From NCBI RefSeq assembly GCF_905220565.1, contig NC_059396.1, positions 19,031,206-19,095,205 of the forward strand: DNA of 64,000 bases. The letters run 5' to 3'. The translations under genes and the position numbers were made by a program. Every line of letters starts with the position of its first letter. Position 1 is the first letter of the stretch. This document shows positions 46,085 through 57,797 of the stretch, one piece after another. The notes beneath the pieces are model-generated. The model ran no database searches and had not been told where the DNA came from. It worked only from the letters and a program-made list of their open reading frames with translations. This stretch comes from Melitaea cinxia (lineage: Eukaryota > Arthropoda > Insecta > Lepidoptera > Nymphalidae).

Positions 46085-46365
46085 TTTTTAGACTTCCAAA
46101 AAGGAGGAGGTTAACAATGCAGTTGTATTTTTTTATGTGTGATACCTTAAAACTTTTGACTGGGTAGATCGATTTTTTTAACCAAAATTTGGTGCGTGTC
46201 ATGTAATCCCATTTAAATTTAATTGACATCACACAAGTACTTTTTGAGTTATATCTAATAATGCGTATTTACTTGACTATTTATTCATATACTAACGTTT
46301 TATTATTTGTCGATGTAATTAAATCGTTTTTTTTTTTTCATTAGCGAGCGAATAAAATTATTGAA
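46085..46365 (+). mobile_element. CCGACTTC/GAAGTCGG-bounded repeat, eroded
   Basis: AGACTTCCAAAAAGGAGGAGG, TTTTGACTGGGTAGATCG, TTATTTGTCGATGTAATTAA, a T-run and ATTAGCGAGCGAATAAAATTA. Both ends are eroded. Confidence 0.65.
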
Positions 46366-46890
46366 TCAATTTAAATAATTAAAAGAAACATGAAAATTAA
46401 AACATTATCTGATGAATTTTCGATACGAATTAAAAAAAAATAGAAAGTAAATACATGTTACATAAAGCACAATTGTAAAAAAAATATTTTTTTTTTTTTT
46501 TTATTAATAGGAGTAGAAAATAAAACTAGCCACAAATACTATGACGAATCAAAAGCAATAGTATGCAACATGCCAGTCGAGCGTACAGAACGGAAGCATA
46601 AACGGGAAAACAGATTGTTTTTTTTTTTAATCGACCGCAGACGAAATTTTGCGGTCGCGTTTATTAATATTATAAAAAAAACTGATAACACGTCCTGTTT
46701 GCCATAGATACTTTTTGCTATAAATACCTCTTTGCTGATATTTATAAAATTTAAGTAATAAATTATGTATAATGTGATAATATATATGACTTGATTGTAC
46801 ATTTTCCCAGTTACTAAGACCCCGCTGTAAGAACGGTACGGTGCAGCTAAACTTATTAAGTAATAGGTTTTACTATGAGCTGTATAATAT
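46366..46890. other. AT-rich DNA, nothing recognised
   Basis: No feature assigned; the 87-codon minus frame is AT-driven. Confidence 0.5.
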
Positions 46891-47082
46891 GTCTGAAGAC
46901 CACAGCTAAATAATACTGCTTTCAGTTTATTATTATGTGCCTTTGGTGAGTAAGGTGGCCAGAGCTACTGGAGATGGTCTGGAAGAGCATCAGATACGCG
47001 CTTTCGATGCTTCTGATGTTGCAGACGTCTATAAGCTACGGTAATCGCCAACCATCAGGAGAACTGTATTGCTTATTAGCCG
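46891..47082 (-). mobile_element. GTCGGCAAACAAGCG repeat, partial minus copy
   Basis: GAAGACCACAGCTAAATAATA, GTGAGTAAGGTGGCCAGAGC and ACGTCTATAAGCTACGGTAAT match 27760-28023; the first ~65 bp are missing. An 80-codon frame here is repeat-derived. Confidence 0.65.
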
Positions 47083-48344
47083 TTGTTATTCGTTTTAGAA
47101 GACCTTTCTTATCAATTTTTCTTGACTTCCCCATAAACTTATTATTAAATAATTTAAACTTAATCCTTGAAGCGGGTTTTACGAGGACACAAAACATTTT
47201 AATTTCCTATAAATAATCGAAACACGTAGCTAATTAATGGAGAATTTGTGGCGGGAGCCGTAAACGGAGACAGGATGTGGTGTATGTTTACGAAATTATA
47301 AATATTCCAATTGAGTTTCATAAGCTTCGTCCGATCAAGGAGTCCATTAGCTGATATACGATTGAATATAAATTTATTTACTTAAAAAGCCATTGAACTA
47401 CTGAATACTAGTTCCGCATCACTTGTTATTTATCTACTCATTATTTTACTTACAGAAAAGTTAGCGTAGCTTCTTTTATCATTTTGTTTTACAAACCAAA
47501 TTCGTGTTCTGTTATCGGTTTTTCAGATTTACAAATGTAATGTATTGTGCATTACAAAAATGTTTCTAGAGCCTATATTTGAGTTAGAAATCAAACAGAT
47601 ATCACATAAAAGCGCTGAAAAATAGATGAAATATATTTATAGCTAATTCAGTTATAATAATTTTAATTTAAACGTGTTTATTCCGAAAAATACAGAACAG
47701 ATTTTAGAAAATATTTCTGTTTCACTAAGCCCATTTATCGAAGAGAGTACGCACGATTTAATCGTAACATCACGTTACGACCCATAAAAAAGTACCATAA
47801 ATTAAATCAAAATAATTCTTATTACTAGACAAACATAATTAAATAACAAGCTTACTTTTAAGCAAAAATGTACTTGTATTAGCAGTCGCGCTTCCTACCT
47901 CCAACCGTATATACATATTAAAAGTTATATATATACTATATTAAAAGTTTAAAAAAAATTAAATTACATACCTATATATTGCCAGATTTATGCTTAATTT
48001 AAGTCTTTATTTAGACAGAACGAAATTTTGTTAAATTTTCTTTTCAGCTGTAACGGTAAAATCAAATAAAATTGTTCATATAGATTATATAATAATACAT
48101 TGCATCGGTACCTCATAGTAATATACAGTGTAATCAATGTCTTACAAGTGCCTTGTTCCTCTGATTAAGACATCCAGGTCACCTGCTACTTGGAGTTACG
48201 GACTGGAATTACCCGCTGAATCTATTACGCATGTACTGTGTGAGCTCGCTGTGCAATTTGAAGCAAACATTTACAATAAAGCAGGACAATCTATGTGATT
48301 ATCTAAAGTAAATACAATTGTATTGTGTAATTATGTTAGTTTTT
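47083..48344. other. AT-rich DNA, nothing recognised
   Basis: No repeat assigned. A donor-like TTTTCT/GTAAGT on the minus strand near 47455 has only a short open frame before it. Confidence 0.5.
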
Positions 48345-48600
48345 TTGTAAAGAGTAACTGCGGAGTTTTTTTTTCGATTATTAATCTCTACATAATCTAC
48401 ATTAAGAATCGGTGGTAGCTTCTTTTTTAATAATTAATTAATCAATCAATTTATTTAATTAGGATGACCCATAATTGTTAACGCGTATTACACAATAACG
48501 TAAATTTAATCTTAATAAATACTATACAGCTAAGTGTTACAATGTTTTATTAAAAGAAATATAATTTTTATTTGTATAATGACGATTCAAAAGTGCTATT
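48345..48600 (+). mobile_element. CR1/jockey-type LINE 3' UTR, eroded
   Basis: AAAGAGTAACTGCGGAGTTT, CTACATTAAGAATCGGTGG and GACGATTCAAAAGTGCTATTG keep the order of the family tail. Confidence 0.6.
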
Positions 48601-48734
48601 GATGATTACATGATGACATAATTATTTATTTAATTTGTCTGTAAGTAATCGAATGCGATCATCTGGTATAGTAAAGAGTATGTAGGATAAAGTATCAAAA
48701 ATATATGTACCTATATAGATCTATAATCTACAGT

Positions 48735-48955
48735 ATGAGAAACTCAAAATACCAGCTGCTTCAGCTTATTATCCAGGGCAAGATCCAAGGCAAGAACAGT
48801 GTGGGTTGTAGAAAAACATTTTGGTTAAAAAAATCTACGCTAATTGTTTAGGAAAAGCACCCGTTCGTTATTCAGAGCCGCGGTATCAAGGGTACAAGTT
48901 GCCAAAATGATCGCCGAACTTCGTGAGAAGATGGCACAGAAGAAGAAGAAGATAT
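48735..48955 (+). pseudogene. LINE polyprotein C-terminal remnant
   Basis: Frame-shifted pieces read KYQLLQLIIQGKIQGK, then LFRAAVSRVQVAKMIAELRE and KMAQKKKK before a stop. The order (LLQLIxxGKxxGKR...LFRAAVxxVxxAxMIAxLR) is the end of a LINE endonuclease-reverse transcriptase that is abundant in Lepidoptera. Several frameshifts and stops lie between the pieces, and no catalytic domain is present. Confidence 0.65.
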
Positions 48956-49273
48956 ATCTATAAAGCCGAAACATTCTTAATAGGTTTCATCCACTTAAAT
49001 TTCTCTACTGTCTAAAGATAATAATAAAAAAAACCTGTAAAAATACTCATAAAGATGCATTAACATGGAAAAAGGTTTTTCATAATATTGTGACATCCGA
49101 TACGATCCCAGAGATATCAACTCAATCACTACAATGTCATATCATCTATATCTACATATTGTAATTCGATAATGCGTTATTTCTGACTGAGTAGAGATTT
49201 CTCCCGGTCATCGCTCTCTTAGGGCGCGTCCACACGTAATGCGTGACAGCGTGACGACCAGTGAACCAAAATA

Positions 49274-49430
49274 ATTGTGTTTGCGAGCAAACGAAAAAAC
49301 CGACTTCAATTTACAGCTTACTTGTTTGATCTCGATTAAATTTAAAAATTAGGTCCCAGCACATGTTAAGCACCAACTTAAATACTTATGACCTTCTCCT
49401 TTTTGAAGTCGGTTAAAAATTAAGTCAGAA
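49274..49430 (-). mobile_element. CCGACTTC/GAAGTCGG-bounded repeat, short minus copy
   Basis: Starts GTGTTTGCGAGCAAACG then AAAACCGACTTCAATTTAC, and ends CCTTCTCCTTTTTGAAGTCGG and TTAAAAATTA. Both ends are intact with most of the middle deleted (about 155 bp). Confidence 0.8.
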
Positions 49431-49805
49431 TTTTCATGACGGTGATATGACGGATCTTTTAACAAAAAATCTGATTTTATTTTATTTTAGTGTTTTTTTT
49501 AAAGCTCTCATAAATCTTTTATGTACAATATTGTATTTAATGTGAAGCTAAAATCGATTAGAAAAGATTCCACTGAATAATACAAAAAATTTCATATTTT
49601 CTATTTTTTTTTTAATCTTTTAAATGTCACGTCCTTCGTGAAGGTCAGCTTTAGTAAATCCTGTGTGGTATTGGTTATTTTTTTATCACTGGAATTGGGA
49701 CTTTGTATTGAGGATAGAAATTATTTCATATAGATAAAAATAATACACAATTAGTTTAGAAATAAATTTATAAATTACATAATAATAACAATAAAGTAAT
49801 TTATA

Positions 49806-50012
49806 TCATCATCATCATGATCATTCCAGCCTATTGCAGTTCACTGCTAGACATAGGCCTCCACAAGTTCGCGCCAAAAATGCGTTAACTCATGTGTGTT
49901 GCCCATAGTCATCACGCTGGGCAGGCGGATTGGTGAACGCAGGGCTGGCTTTGTCGCACCGAAGACGCTGCTGCCCGTCTTCGGCCTGTGTGTTTCAAAG
50001 CCAGCGGTTAGA
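49806..50012 (-). mobile_element. SINE with RTE-type tail, minus copy
   Basis: CATCATCATCATGATCATTCC, AGCCTATTGCAGTTCACTGC and GACGCTGCTGCCCGTCTTCGG then CTGTGTGTTTCAAAGCCAGC. Nearly full length. Confidence 0.8.
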
Positions 50013-50048
50013 TGAATAGAGAAATTTATAAATTAGATAATAATTTTA

Positions 50049-50205
50049 AAAAACAAGCGTGCTTTAGACCACACGACTGAAGTAAAACTTCTGCACAATA
50101 GGATTAATCTTAGATATACGAAATACTTTTCATAACGCTCTCGTCACCCATTCACCAGCTCAATCCCCAATGCAAGCGTGCGTAGAGAAGTTTTACTTCA
50201 AAATA
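50049..50205 (+). mobile_element. GTGTGCTTTAGA...GGAAGTTTTAC repeat, short copy
   Basis: AAACAAGCGTGCTTTAGACC, ACGCTCTCGTCACCCATTCAC and GTAGAGAAGTTTTACTTC match 33509-33722 with an internal deletion. Confidence 0.65.
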
Positions 50206-50502
50206 AATAAAACAATTAAAAAAGAGTATAGTCAACAATGTAGCATAAATATGCACGTTGCTTTAGACGCTTAGCTAATGATAATTCATGCGGCGGCGAG
50301 CGGAAACGCCTTCTGTCCGAATGTGTTTGCAAAAAACTCCGAAACCAACGCGGATCATACAAATCGTGGAATGAGCCTTGAATATGTAATTACATTTATA
50401 TTAAACTATTACATACATATCTTAACCTAGAATATAGCTGGTGACAAATTTTGTTACCTGTGATATCAATAAAAAAAGGTGTTATTATAGTTTTATTAAT
50501 TA

Positions 50503-50664
50503 CTAGCTACCCGGACAGACTTCGTTCTGTCAATAGTTAATAGTAAATTTTTTTTTGTTTTAAAACTTCCGTGGGTCCTTAAGGAACATACAAAATAAAT
50601 TGCTGAATCAGTCGAGCCATTCTCGAGTTATGCCCTTAGCAACATTCATTTTTATTTTTATAGA
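50503..50664 (-). mobile_element. Helitron-like non-autonomous element
   Basis: Starts CTAGCTACCCGGACAGAC with a GACAGAC/GTTCTGTC hairpin at the 3' side, has GTCGAGCCATTCTCGAG inside, and ends TTTTTATAGA before T. This gives TC...CTAG on the minus strand at an AT site. 162 bp. Confidence 0.6.
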
Positions 50665-51577
50665 TTTCAAACGTTATATCATAAACTAAATACTAAATAG
50701 ATCTAGTTTCATTATTGTAAAAATGTTATAAAAAAGTTATCTGTAAGCTGGACGACGAATTCATGAATATGTTCAGTAAGATTATAAATACTATTTTATT
50801 ACATAGGATGAATGACAATTACCCTTTTCAATATGTCTTTATTAGAAAACAAAAATATTTAAAAAAATAGAAATGTCACTTTTTCGCGCTCATTAATAGT
50901 ATGTACACTCAAAAATTATAAATCAATTCGAGAATGCCATAAAAAAATTACATTATATAATTATATCCCAATTGAAAGGTTCATTAAAAATTTTTTGTCA
51001 CAAAAACCTGGCAAACTAGATATTTTTATAATTACGTCATATAAAGTTGTAATTTCAATTTATTTTTCTTGTTTTAAAAGGAAATGAATTTTTAGTTGAT
51101 TTATAGTTGAGCTAATAAATAATTATTACAATTTATAATATAAATTTAAATAGATAATAACATTCGAAAAGAAAGGTGATTAAACTGGCTGGAATAATAT
51201 GTTTTACAACTAAAAAATAAAAATAATTTTAACGTTATTAAATCTTTAAAGAGAAAATGGTACAAGTAGTAACCTAATTAAAAAAAAATTGCTAAACAAT
51301 TTTAAAAATCGTAAACATCCAATAAAATATAACTTACAAAACAATTACAAGCAAACAACGCAATATGAGATAATTAATTTCAGTACACTTGCTAACAAGA
51401 CAGTACAATGAACAAACATTCATTACTCATTCGACACGAGACCGCTCGACAATTACACTCCGTCGCCCTCACGACGTGATGATCGTACTAAATACCGCCT
51501 ATTTTAGAATATGAGGTTATAAGAATATACCAAATTATTAACGTATAATTTACCATAACTTTTTATATATCGCTATT
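50665..51577. other. AT-rich DNA, nothing recognised
   Basis: No feature assigned. Confidence 0.6.
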
Positions 51578-51773
51578 GTGGCAGACTAGCGAACGACCTG
51601 TCAGATGGTAGGCGGTTACTGTGGCCTATAGACTCCTGCAACATCTGAACCATATGAACACTCCTGCAATACCACGTGAACACAAGACTCACACAGGCAC
51701 CCCGTAAGATTGAGGTACTTACCAATCGAACTGCTACGGATTGTGAGCAAGGTATTTCCTGCTGTGCCACTCT
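51578..51773 (+). mobile_element. GTCGGCAAACAAGCG repeat, eroded copy
   Basis: GTGGCAGACTAGCGAACGAC, CTGTGGCCTATAGACTCCTGC and GCAAGGTATTTCCTGCTGTGCC keep the family's order. The 65-codon minus frame here is repeat-derived. Confidence 0.55.
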
Positions 51774-53035
51774 AAATTAAGCTGCAACATTAGCCATTAA
51801 TCAAAATAAGAAAAAAGAAAGCTTAAAAACCGATAACTGAATTTAATAATTTAGAAAAAAGATTTTTAATCTATAAATAATTTCCTAATCTTCAAAGAAG
51901 GTTTTTATATTTCAAAAACAAAGTTATACTTCATTTTTTATTCTATTCAAGCTCTCTTATTTGTATTTAATACTTTTCTTTTATTCATTCATCAATTCAA
52001 TGTCAACGTCTCGTCGGTTTTGTATTCGCATCTCGTGCGAATCTTCAGTACTCTGATGAGTATTACTCACGGGAATTTTTATCCTTTAATCCTTTGTATT
52101 AAGGTCATTATCGTGTGTAATTTTTATTTCTCACTGTGCACGAAGGGCGAGATCTATTGTCCGTGACGTCTGGATTAAATGGATATTGTGTATTAATATA
52201 TTCTTTGCAGAATTTCTTTGCTGTTCAAGTGCGTTTGTTTCTGAGAACATCTCATTCTGGATTCGGGAGAAGTAATGACTTCTCATCGTTTTTATTATTA
52301 TTATAATTTAAGTATAAACATACTTCATATTAATTATAAAATGGGCAAATTGATCAAGGACAAAAATAATGAAAAAAGAATTTAATGAACTTAGAAAAAC
52401 GCTCTATAAAATATGTTTATATCTGTCGATCTGATCTACACAGCATACTAATAAATAAATAAACAAATAAAAACCTATTATCTACCTTACCCCATAAATC
52501 TTTAATCACAAAAATTAAAAACATATTACACCAAGTATTAAGTTTATAATACACTATAATAACAATTGCTTTCCCCGTCACGCATTAACGGTAAATTTCT
52601 CCGCAATTGTGTCAAAGATAATCAACTAATTAAACCCCTCCCTACCCCCCCTCACCACACAATGCGAAATGTCGCAAACAGTACTCTCCCACGGCACAAC
52701 TCGAATGCCATATAAAAATAAAAAACCAGATTTTTCTTACAAACGAACACGATCTATATATGGATATATGGACGGATGAAATATGACGATGCGTTATAAA
52801 ACTTATTTCTCGTTGTTATATCATTACAGATTGTTTTTACATAAATCTTAACGAGAAGTTTACAATTGTCTTATGATACACGATTTTAGCTGCACTTTGA
52901 ATTGTGTTCCCCGAATTAAAACTACGCTATCAAAATTATTAGTAACTCCTTATACAACACTAGCGACCTCTGTACGTCCATATTTTTTATACGAAAAGTA
53001 ATCACCACACAATACAATACACAAACAAGCGGGCT
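51774..53035. other. AT-rich DNA, nothing recognised
   Basis: A GC-richer C-rich run near 52620-52700 is not recognised; no gene or repeat assigned. Confidence 0.5.
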
Positions 53036-53166
53036 CTGCGGTCACCAACCCGCCTGCCCAGCGTGGTGACTATGAACAAAACACATGAGTTCACGTTATT
53101 TTTGGCGTAAACTTGTGGAGGCCATGTCCAGCAGTATACTGTGTAGGCTATGATGATGATGATGAA
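53036..53166 (+). mobile_element. SINE with RTE-type tail, 5'-truncated
   Basis: GCGGTCACCAACCCGCCTGC to GAGGCCATGTCCAGCAGTATA and a GATGATGATGATG tail. Confidence 0.75.
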
Positions 53167-53167
53167 G

Positions 53168-53305
53168 TAATCACCAACATATCATATACTAAAACCTTCT
53201 CCGAAACACGCTGCATCTTATGTTGTAAGTATTATTCCGATAGATACAGTAGTTTCCGCAGTATAACCGAACAACAAAACTGACTCCATTTATTAGTATA
53301 GATCG
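53168..53305 (-). repeat. dispersed repeat, minus copy of 41703-41870
   Basis: CTTCTCCGAAACACGCTGCAT and CTGCAGTATAACCGAAC-like word order is the reverse complement of the 41.7-kb element, with divergence; it follows a SINE tail directly. Confidence 0.6.
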
Positions 53306-54239
53306 ATATTACTTGCGATTTCACCCTCATCGACGTTTACAGCTCCACAACAATGAGTCACTGTGTGATCATTTATCGTCTGTTACTTTTGGACAATACC
53401 TTTCTAGTAATATAGTACAGAATTATCAATTAGCAGATTTTATTGTTTCCAAAAAACAAATGAATCGTATGTATATTATGCTACTCTTTGAATACGTATA
53501 ATAATTATTATCATAAACAATTTCCAAATAAGCTGTGACAATAAAGGAAACCGTAATTATCGATGACGTTTCTTCATTTACTCTTTCTTTTTTAAATTAA
53601 TTAAAACCCTTCACTTTCATCTTACGGCCATTTTCAATAATATATCTATATTTTGCCTACTAATACTATCTCTACTAAGCAAATTCAGAGATAGATAGAG
53701 TATAGAAAGCATTAGAATTTTACCAACCAACATCTATTAATTTTAGTTCAATAATCGAGATTTAGTTCAATAAATTGGCTAAGGCGACAAAGTGCACTGC
53801 GAATGAAAGAGAGGCAAGCATAAAAGACATACATAGGTACGTAACATAACCATAATCTGTAAGAAATATTATTAAATTCTTTAATAAAGGATCAAATATG
53901 ATTCAATTCCGTCATCGGAACATTCAACTAGTGTGGTATTCACAGCAACATTCCTTGTAGGGCTAGGTCGTCATCTCGTACTGGCAAACCTTGCTCAGGC
54001 AATTAAGTACTGATTAACTGCACTTAACGGAATGCTCAATCATTTATAATCACTTTTATTTTTTTCAACCAACACTCTCCATTAATGAAGGCTACGTTCG
54101 AAATTATTTCAAGTGTGAACAGCCGTGAAATTACTTGTAAACTTATTTTTCTTTTCAATTTTTTTTCTAGTATTAAAATACAAGAATAAGAATTGAGAAT
54201 TAATAAACGCTTCACACTCGACAGATCCCCCATTACGAT
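53306..54239. other. AT-rich DNA, nothing recognised
   Basis: No feature assigned. Confidence 0.55.
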
Positions 54240-54407
54240 TTTCTCCTGTGTTGGGGGTCCGGAAACACACACAATACACAAACATAACACCCAGACTACG
54301 ACTGACATCTATATGGTCGATACATATGTTCGTTGTGAGCGGGTATCGAACCCGCGACCGTCAGCGCAACAGCCAGTGCTGTTACCGCTGCGCTAACGCG
54401 TCGTCAA
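54240..54407 (-). mobile_element. tRNA-derived SINE, minus copy
   Basis: The minus strand gives head GACGACGCGTTAGCGCAGCG, A-box-like GGTAACAGCACTGGCTG, B-box-like GCGGGTTCGATACCCGCTC and the body end GTTTCCGGACCCCCAACAC. Same family as 26746-26950. Confidence 0.75.
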
Positions 54408-55767
54408 AAAATACTTGACAAAGGAAAAAGATATTCGTTTGATTTTATTTAAATAGAATTTTAAAAAAATATTTTTAATATCATTATGTTGCTAATTAAA
54501 AAAAAAAGAAACTGTCAAAAAGAAGACTTTTTTCATGACTGTATAGAATTTGTTTTAATTTGTCATGATATTGACAAAAACGATCACAGAAAAAATTACC
54601 CAATTCGTTGCACTCGTTCAAAACTTATGCGTGTACATACGTACATTGCTTATAGCGATTCATTTTTATTAACATAAATAGTAAATACCATTAGAAAAAA
54701 AAGACATAAAACAGATCTAATTGCTTAAAGAAATTATGTTTCCACAATTAACTTTCTTCAAATCCATTGTTTTTCAAGTTTTTTATTGTTCAGCAAAACA
54801 CTTTGATGTCACGCAAGTAACAAAGCTTTTGTATAATTGATTTAAACGCGTTTCCATAAAATTATTTAAATAATCAGATAATGTCTGCACATTAGAAACT
54901 TTACATGCAAAATTTTTATGATGTTGAAAACTATAATTCAAACTAAAACGGTCTTAAACACACGATAAAAAAATTATATCGAAAGTTTTAACTTCTTGTT
55001 GTGTTGATGTTTTTTTCTTCAAATTAAGTTAGGGCAATTCGAAAACTAACCCATCCCAAACAAACAAAAAAAGGAACATTTCATATCAGTTCACAAACGA
55101 CGAAGTCGCAAGGAAACAAAGTAAAAAATACAACCTAATTTAAAACATCTTCCTTTTACGAAGTTGATAAAAATCTATCCTCATTCAAATCACCGCTCTA
55201 ATAATCTTCAACAGTTATCATAAGACCGTTTTTGCTATATTTCTTGTGTCAAAATAGCTCGACATTACCGTTAACAAAAAGATTCAGAATATACGAATAT
55301 GAAATACAAAAACTGCTAAGTATCAATCTTGTAATGGCCCCGAAGCCTTACCGTTACGCTGTATAATAAAAATAATCGTAGGCCGACTATAAATACAAAA
55401 GCAATTATTGTACATCAAAATATAAAGAAGAATGTTACATGTTAACAGCTTTGTCGATTACTGTCAAACTTAATACAATGCTTTTAATAATAAGACGTTC
55501 TAATTTACATGTGATTTAAACCGAATTGTGCTCGACTCCTATAAGAGACACGATTATATTTCATAGCCATGCTCTACCTCAAAAACTCAAACATGTTTCT
55601 CGAGAATCATTTTTAGTTTGGCTTCTAAAGATAACCATTTTTTATATAACTTTAAAATCCAATGATGGAGTATCTTATTACAAAATAAAATGCAGCTATG
55701 TGATATAATGCCATACGTAGTCAATTCCTACGCAGTCTTGAGATAGTTCATCACCGACTATACATTA
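54408..55767. other. AT-rich DNA, no gene recognised
   Basis: The 63-codon frame at 54486 is AT-driven. ACGACGAAGTCGCAAGG...CTTCCTTTTACGAAGTTG near 55100-55165 may be a last trace of the CCGACTTC repeat. Confidence 0.45.
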
Positions 55768-55989
55768 CTAGCTGTGCCCGCGGCTTCGCCCGCGTTGAAA
55801 TTAGTGTGTCACAAAGTTTTGTCGGCAAACTTCCAGTGAAACTCTCATCAAAATCGGCTTAGCCGTTTCGTAAACCTTCCTCTTGCCAATGGTGGAGCCC
55901 TCTACAATGGTGAAACCGCATGAAAATCCGTTCAGTAAATTTTAAGCGAATCGATCACATACACTTTTGGGGACTTTGTTTATAATACA
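55768..55989 (-). mobile_element. Helitron-like element A (3' part)
   Basis: Starts CTAGCTGTGCCCGCGGCTTC with a GCGGGC/GCCCGC hairpin beside the terminal CTAG (minus-strand 3' end), followed by CATCAAAATCGGCTTAGCCG. Its other end is not clear; a second Helitron-type end begins at 55990. Confidence 0.6.
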
Positions 55990-57797
55990 CTAACTGTTGC
56001 CCGCGACTACGTCCCCGTGGTTATGAACGTTGTTTATCTGAATGTTTAACGCAAATTATTTTTTTATTTCAGTCACTTGAATTGCTTATCAAACTGAGTA
56101 ACTTTTTAAAAGGCACAATTTAGTATAATTTAATAGTTATTTTTATAAAACCTCTCTATACACCACATTTTTGGTTTTATTTCCAGGCTGTATATGTTTC
56201 ATACAAACTATCAACCCCAATTAAACCCCCTTAGCGATGGAATATCGTAAAATCCGTTCTTAGCGGACGTCTGCTAACTATAATCTACATCCCTGTCAAA
56301 CTTTATCTTTGTCCAACCTGGATGGATAGACCATCCAGCCGTTTTTGAGTTCTCGTGATGAGTGAGTCAGTGACCTTTCTCTTTTATATATATATAGATT
56401 ACGATGCATTATTTGGACACCTCCTCACCATCTATAGAGCATATATTTTAAATTTCAAGTCTCTTACTTCAAAAACTACTTTCATACAAACTTCCGACCC
56501 CCGTTTTATTCCCTTAGGAGTCGGTTTTCGTAAAATCAGTTCTTAGCGGATGTTTACGCCCCATAAGGAACCTACCTGCCAAATTTCAAGTTTGTAGCTG
56601 TTATAGTTTCGGAGTTTTCGTGATGAGTGTGTCAACCTACCATTCCCCGTTTTAACTCCAAAAGAGAGCTGATTTCTAAAGATACATTATTCGGTTACCT
56701 TTCTACCATCTATAGAGCATACATTTTAAATTTCAAGTCTCTTACTTCAAAAACATAGGACTTTCATACAAACTTCCAACCCCCTTTTTATCCCTTTAAG
56801 GGTCGAGTTTCATAAAATCAGCTCTTAGCGGATGTTTACGCTCTACAAGGAACCTACCTGACAAATTTCAAGTTTTTAGCTGTTATAGTTTCGGAGATTT
56901 CGTAATGAGGGAGTCCACCTACCATTCCCCGTTTTAACCCCAAAAAGGAGTTGACTTCTAAAGATACATTATTTGGACACCTTCTCGCTATCAAAAGAGC
57001 GTACATTTTTAATTTCAAGTCTCTTACTTCAAAAACATAGGAGTTTCATACAAACTTCCAACCCCCTTTTTACCCCTTTAGGGGTCGAATTTCGTAAAAC
57101 CCATTCTTAGCGAATGTTTACTCCCTAAAAGGAGCCTATTGGCCAAATTTCAAGTTTGTAGGTGATATAGTTTCGGAGATTTCGTGATGAGTGAGTAAAC
57201 CTACCATCCCCCGTTTGAACCCCAAAAGGGAGTTGATTTCTAAAGACACATTATTTGGACACCTTCTCATCATCTATAAGGCATACATTTTAAATTTCAA
57301 GTCTCTTACTTCAAAAACATGGGACTTTCACACAAACTTTCAACCCCCGTTTAACCCCTTTAAGGGTCGAATTTTGTAAAATCCGTTCTTAGCGGATATC
57401 TACGCCCTATAAGGAGCCTTCCTGCCAAGTTTCAAATTTGTAGCTATTATAGTTTCGGAGATTTCGCTATGAGTGAGTCAACCTACCATCCCCCGTTTTA
57501 ACCCCAAAAGGAAGTTAATTTCTAAAAATACATTATTTGGATACCTTTTCACCATCTATAGAGCTTACATTTTAAATTTCAAGTCTCTTACTTGAAAAAC
57601 ATAGGACTTTCATACAAACTTCCAACCCCCGTTTTACCCCCTTAGGGGTCGAGTTTCGTAAAATCCGTTCTTAGCGGATGCCTACGTCTTATAAGGAGCC
57701 TACCTGCCAAATTTCAAGTTTGTAAGTGTTATAGTTTCGGAGATTTCGTGATGAGTGAGTGACCTTTCGCTTTTATATATATTATTATTATTATAGA
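55990..57797 (-). mobile_element. Helitron-like element B with internal tandem array
   Basis: CTAACTGTTGCCCGCGACTAC is, on the minus strand, a GC-rich hairpin followed by TTAG. The far end, TTTCGCTTTTATATATATTA...TATAGA before T, gives the 5' TC. A similar inner end occurs at about 56375-56398. Between them lie about 420 bp of unique or diverged sequence and the 282-bp array (56407-57775). No Rep/helicase coding is visible, so this is non-autonomous at about 1.8 kb. Confidence 0.6.
56407..57775. repeat. 282-bp tandem array, five copies
   Basis: CATTATTTGGACACCTTCTC and its variants start units at 56407, 56685, 56967, 57249 and 57531 (steps 278, 282, 282, 282). Each unit has TTTCAAGTCTCTTACTTCAAA, TCCGTTCTTAGCGGATG-like and TTTCGGAGATTTCGTGATGA segments. 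A diverged partial unit precedes the array at about 56150-56400. Units differ by scattered substitutions. Confidence 0.95.

Noticed and set aside
50285..50375. Short GC-rich patch with ATGCGGCGGCGAGCG opening 28 codons
   Set aside because: Open on both strands but with no convincing donor or acceptor; too short to call.
26746..54407. tRNA-like sequences with good B boxes (26.8, 38.8, 39.6, 54.3, 43.1 kb)
   Set aside because: All continue into shared SINE bodies and lack proper tRNA arm spacing, so they are SINE heads and not tRNA genes.
56407..57775. Regular array considered as a CRISPR-like or satellite locus
   Set aside because: Units are 282 bp with no alternating spacer structure, lie between Helitron-type ends, and the host is eukaryotic.
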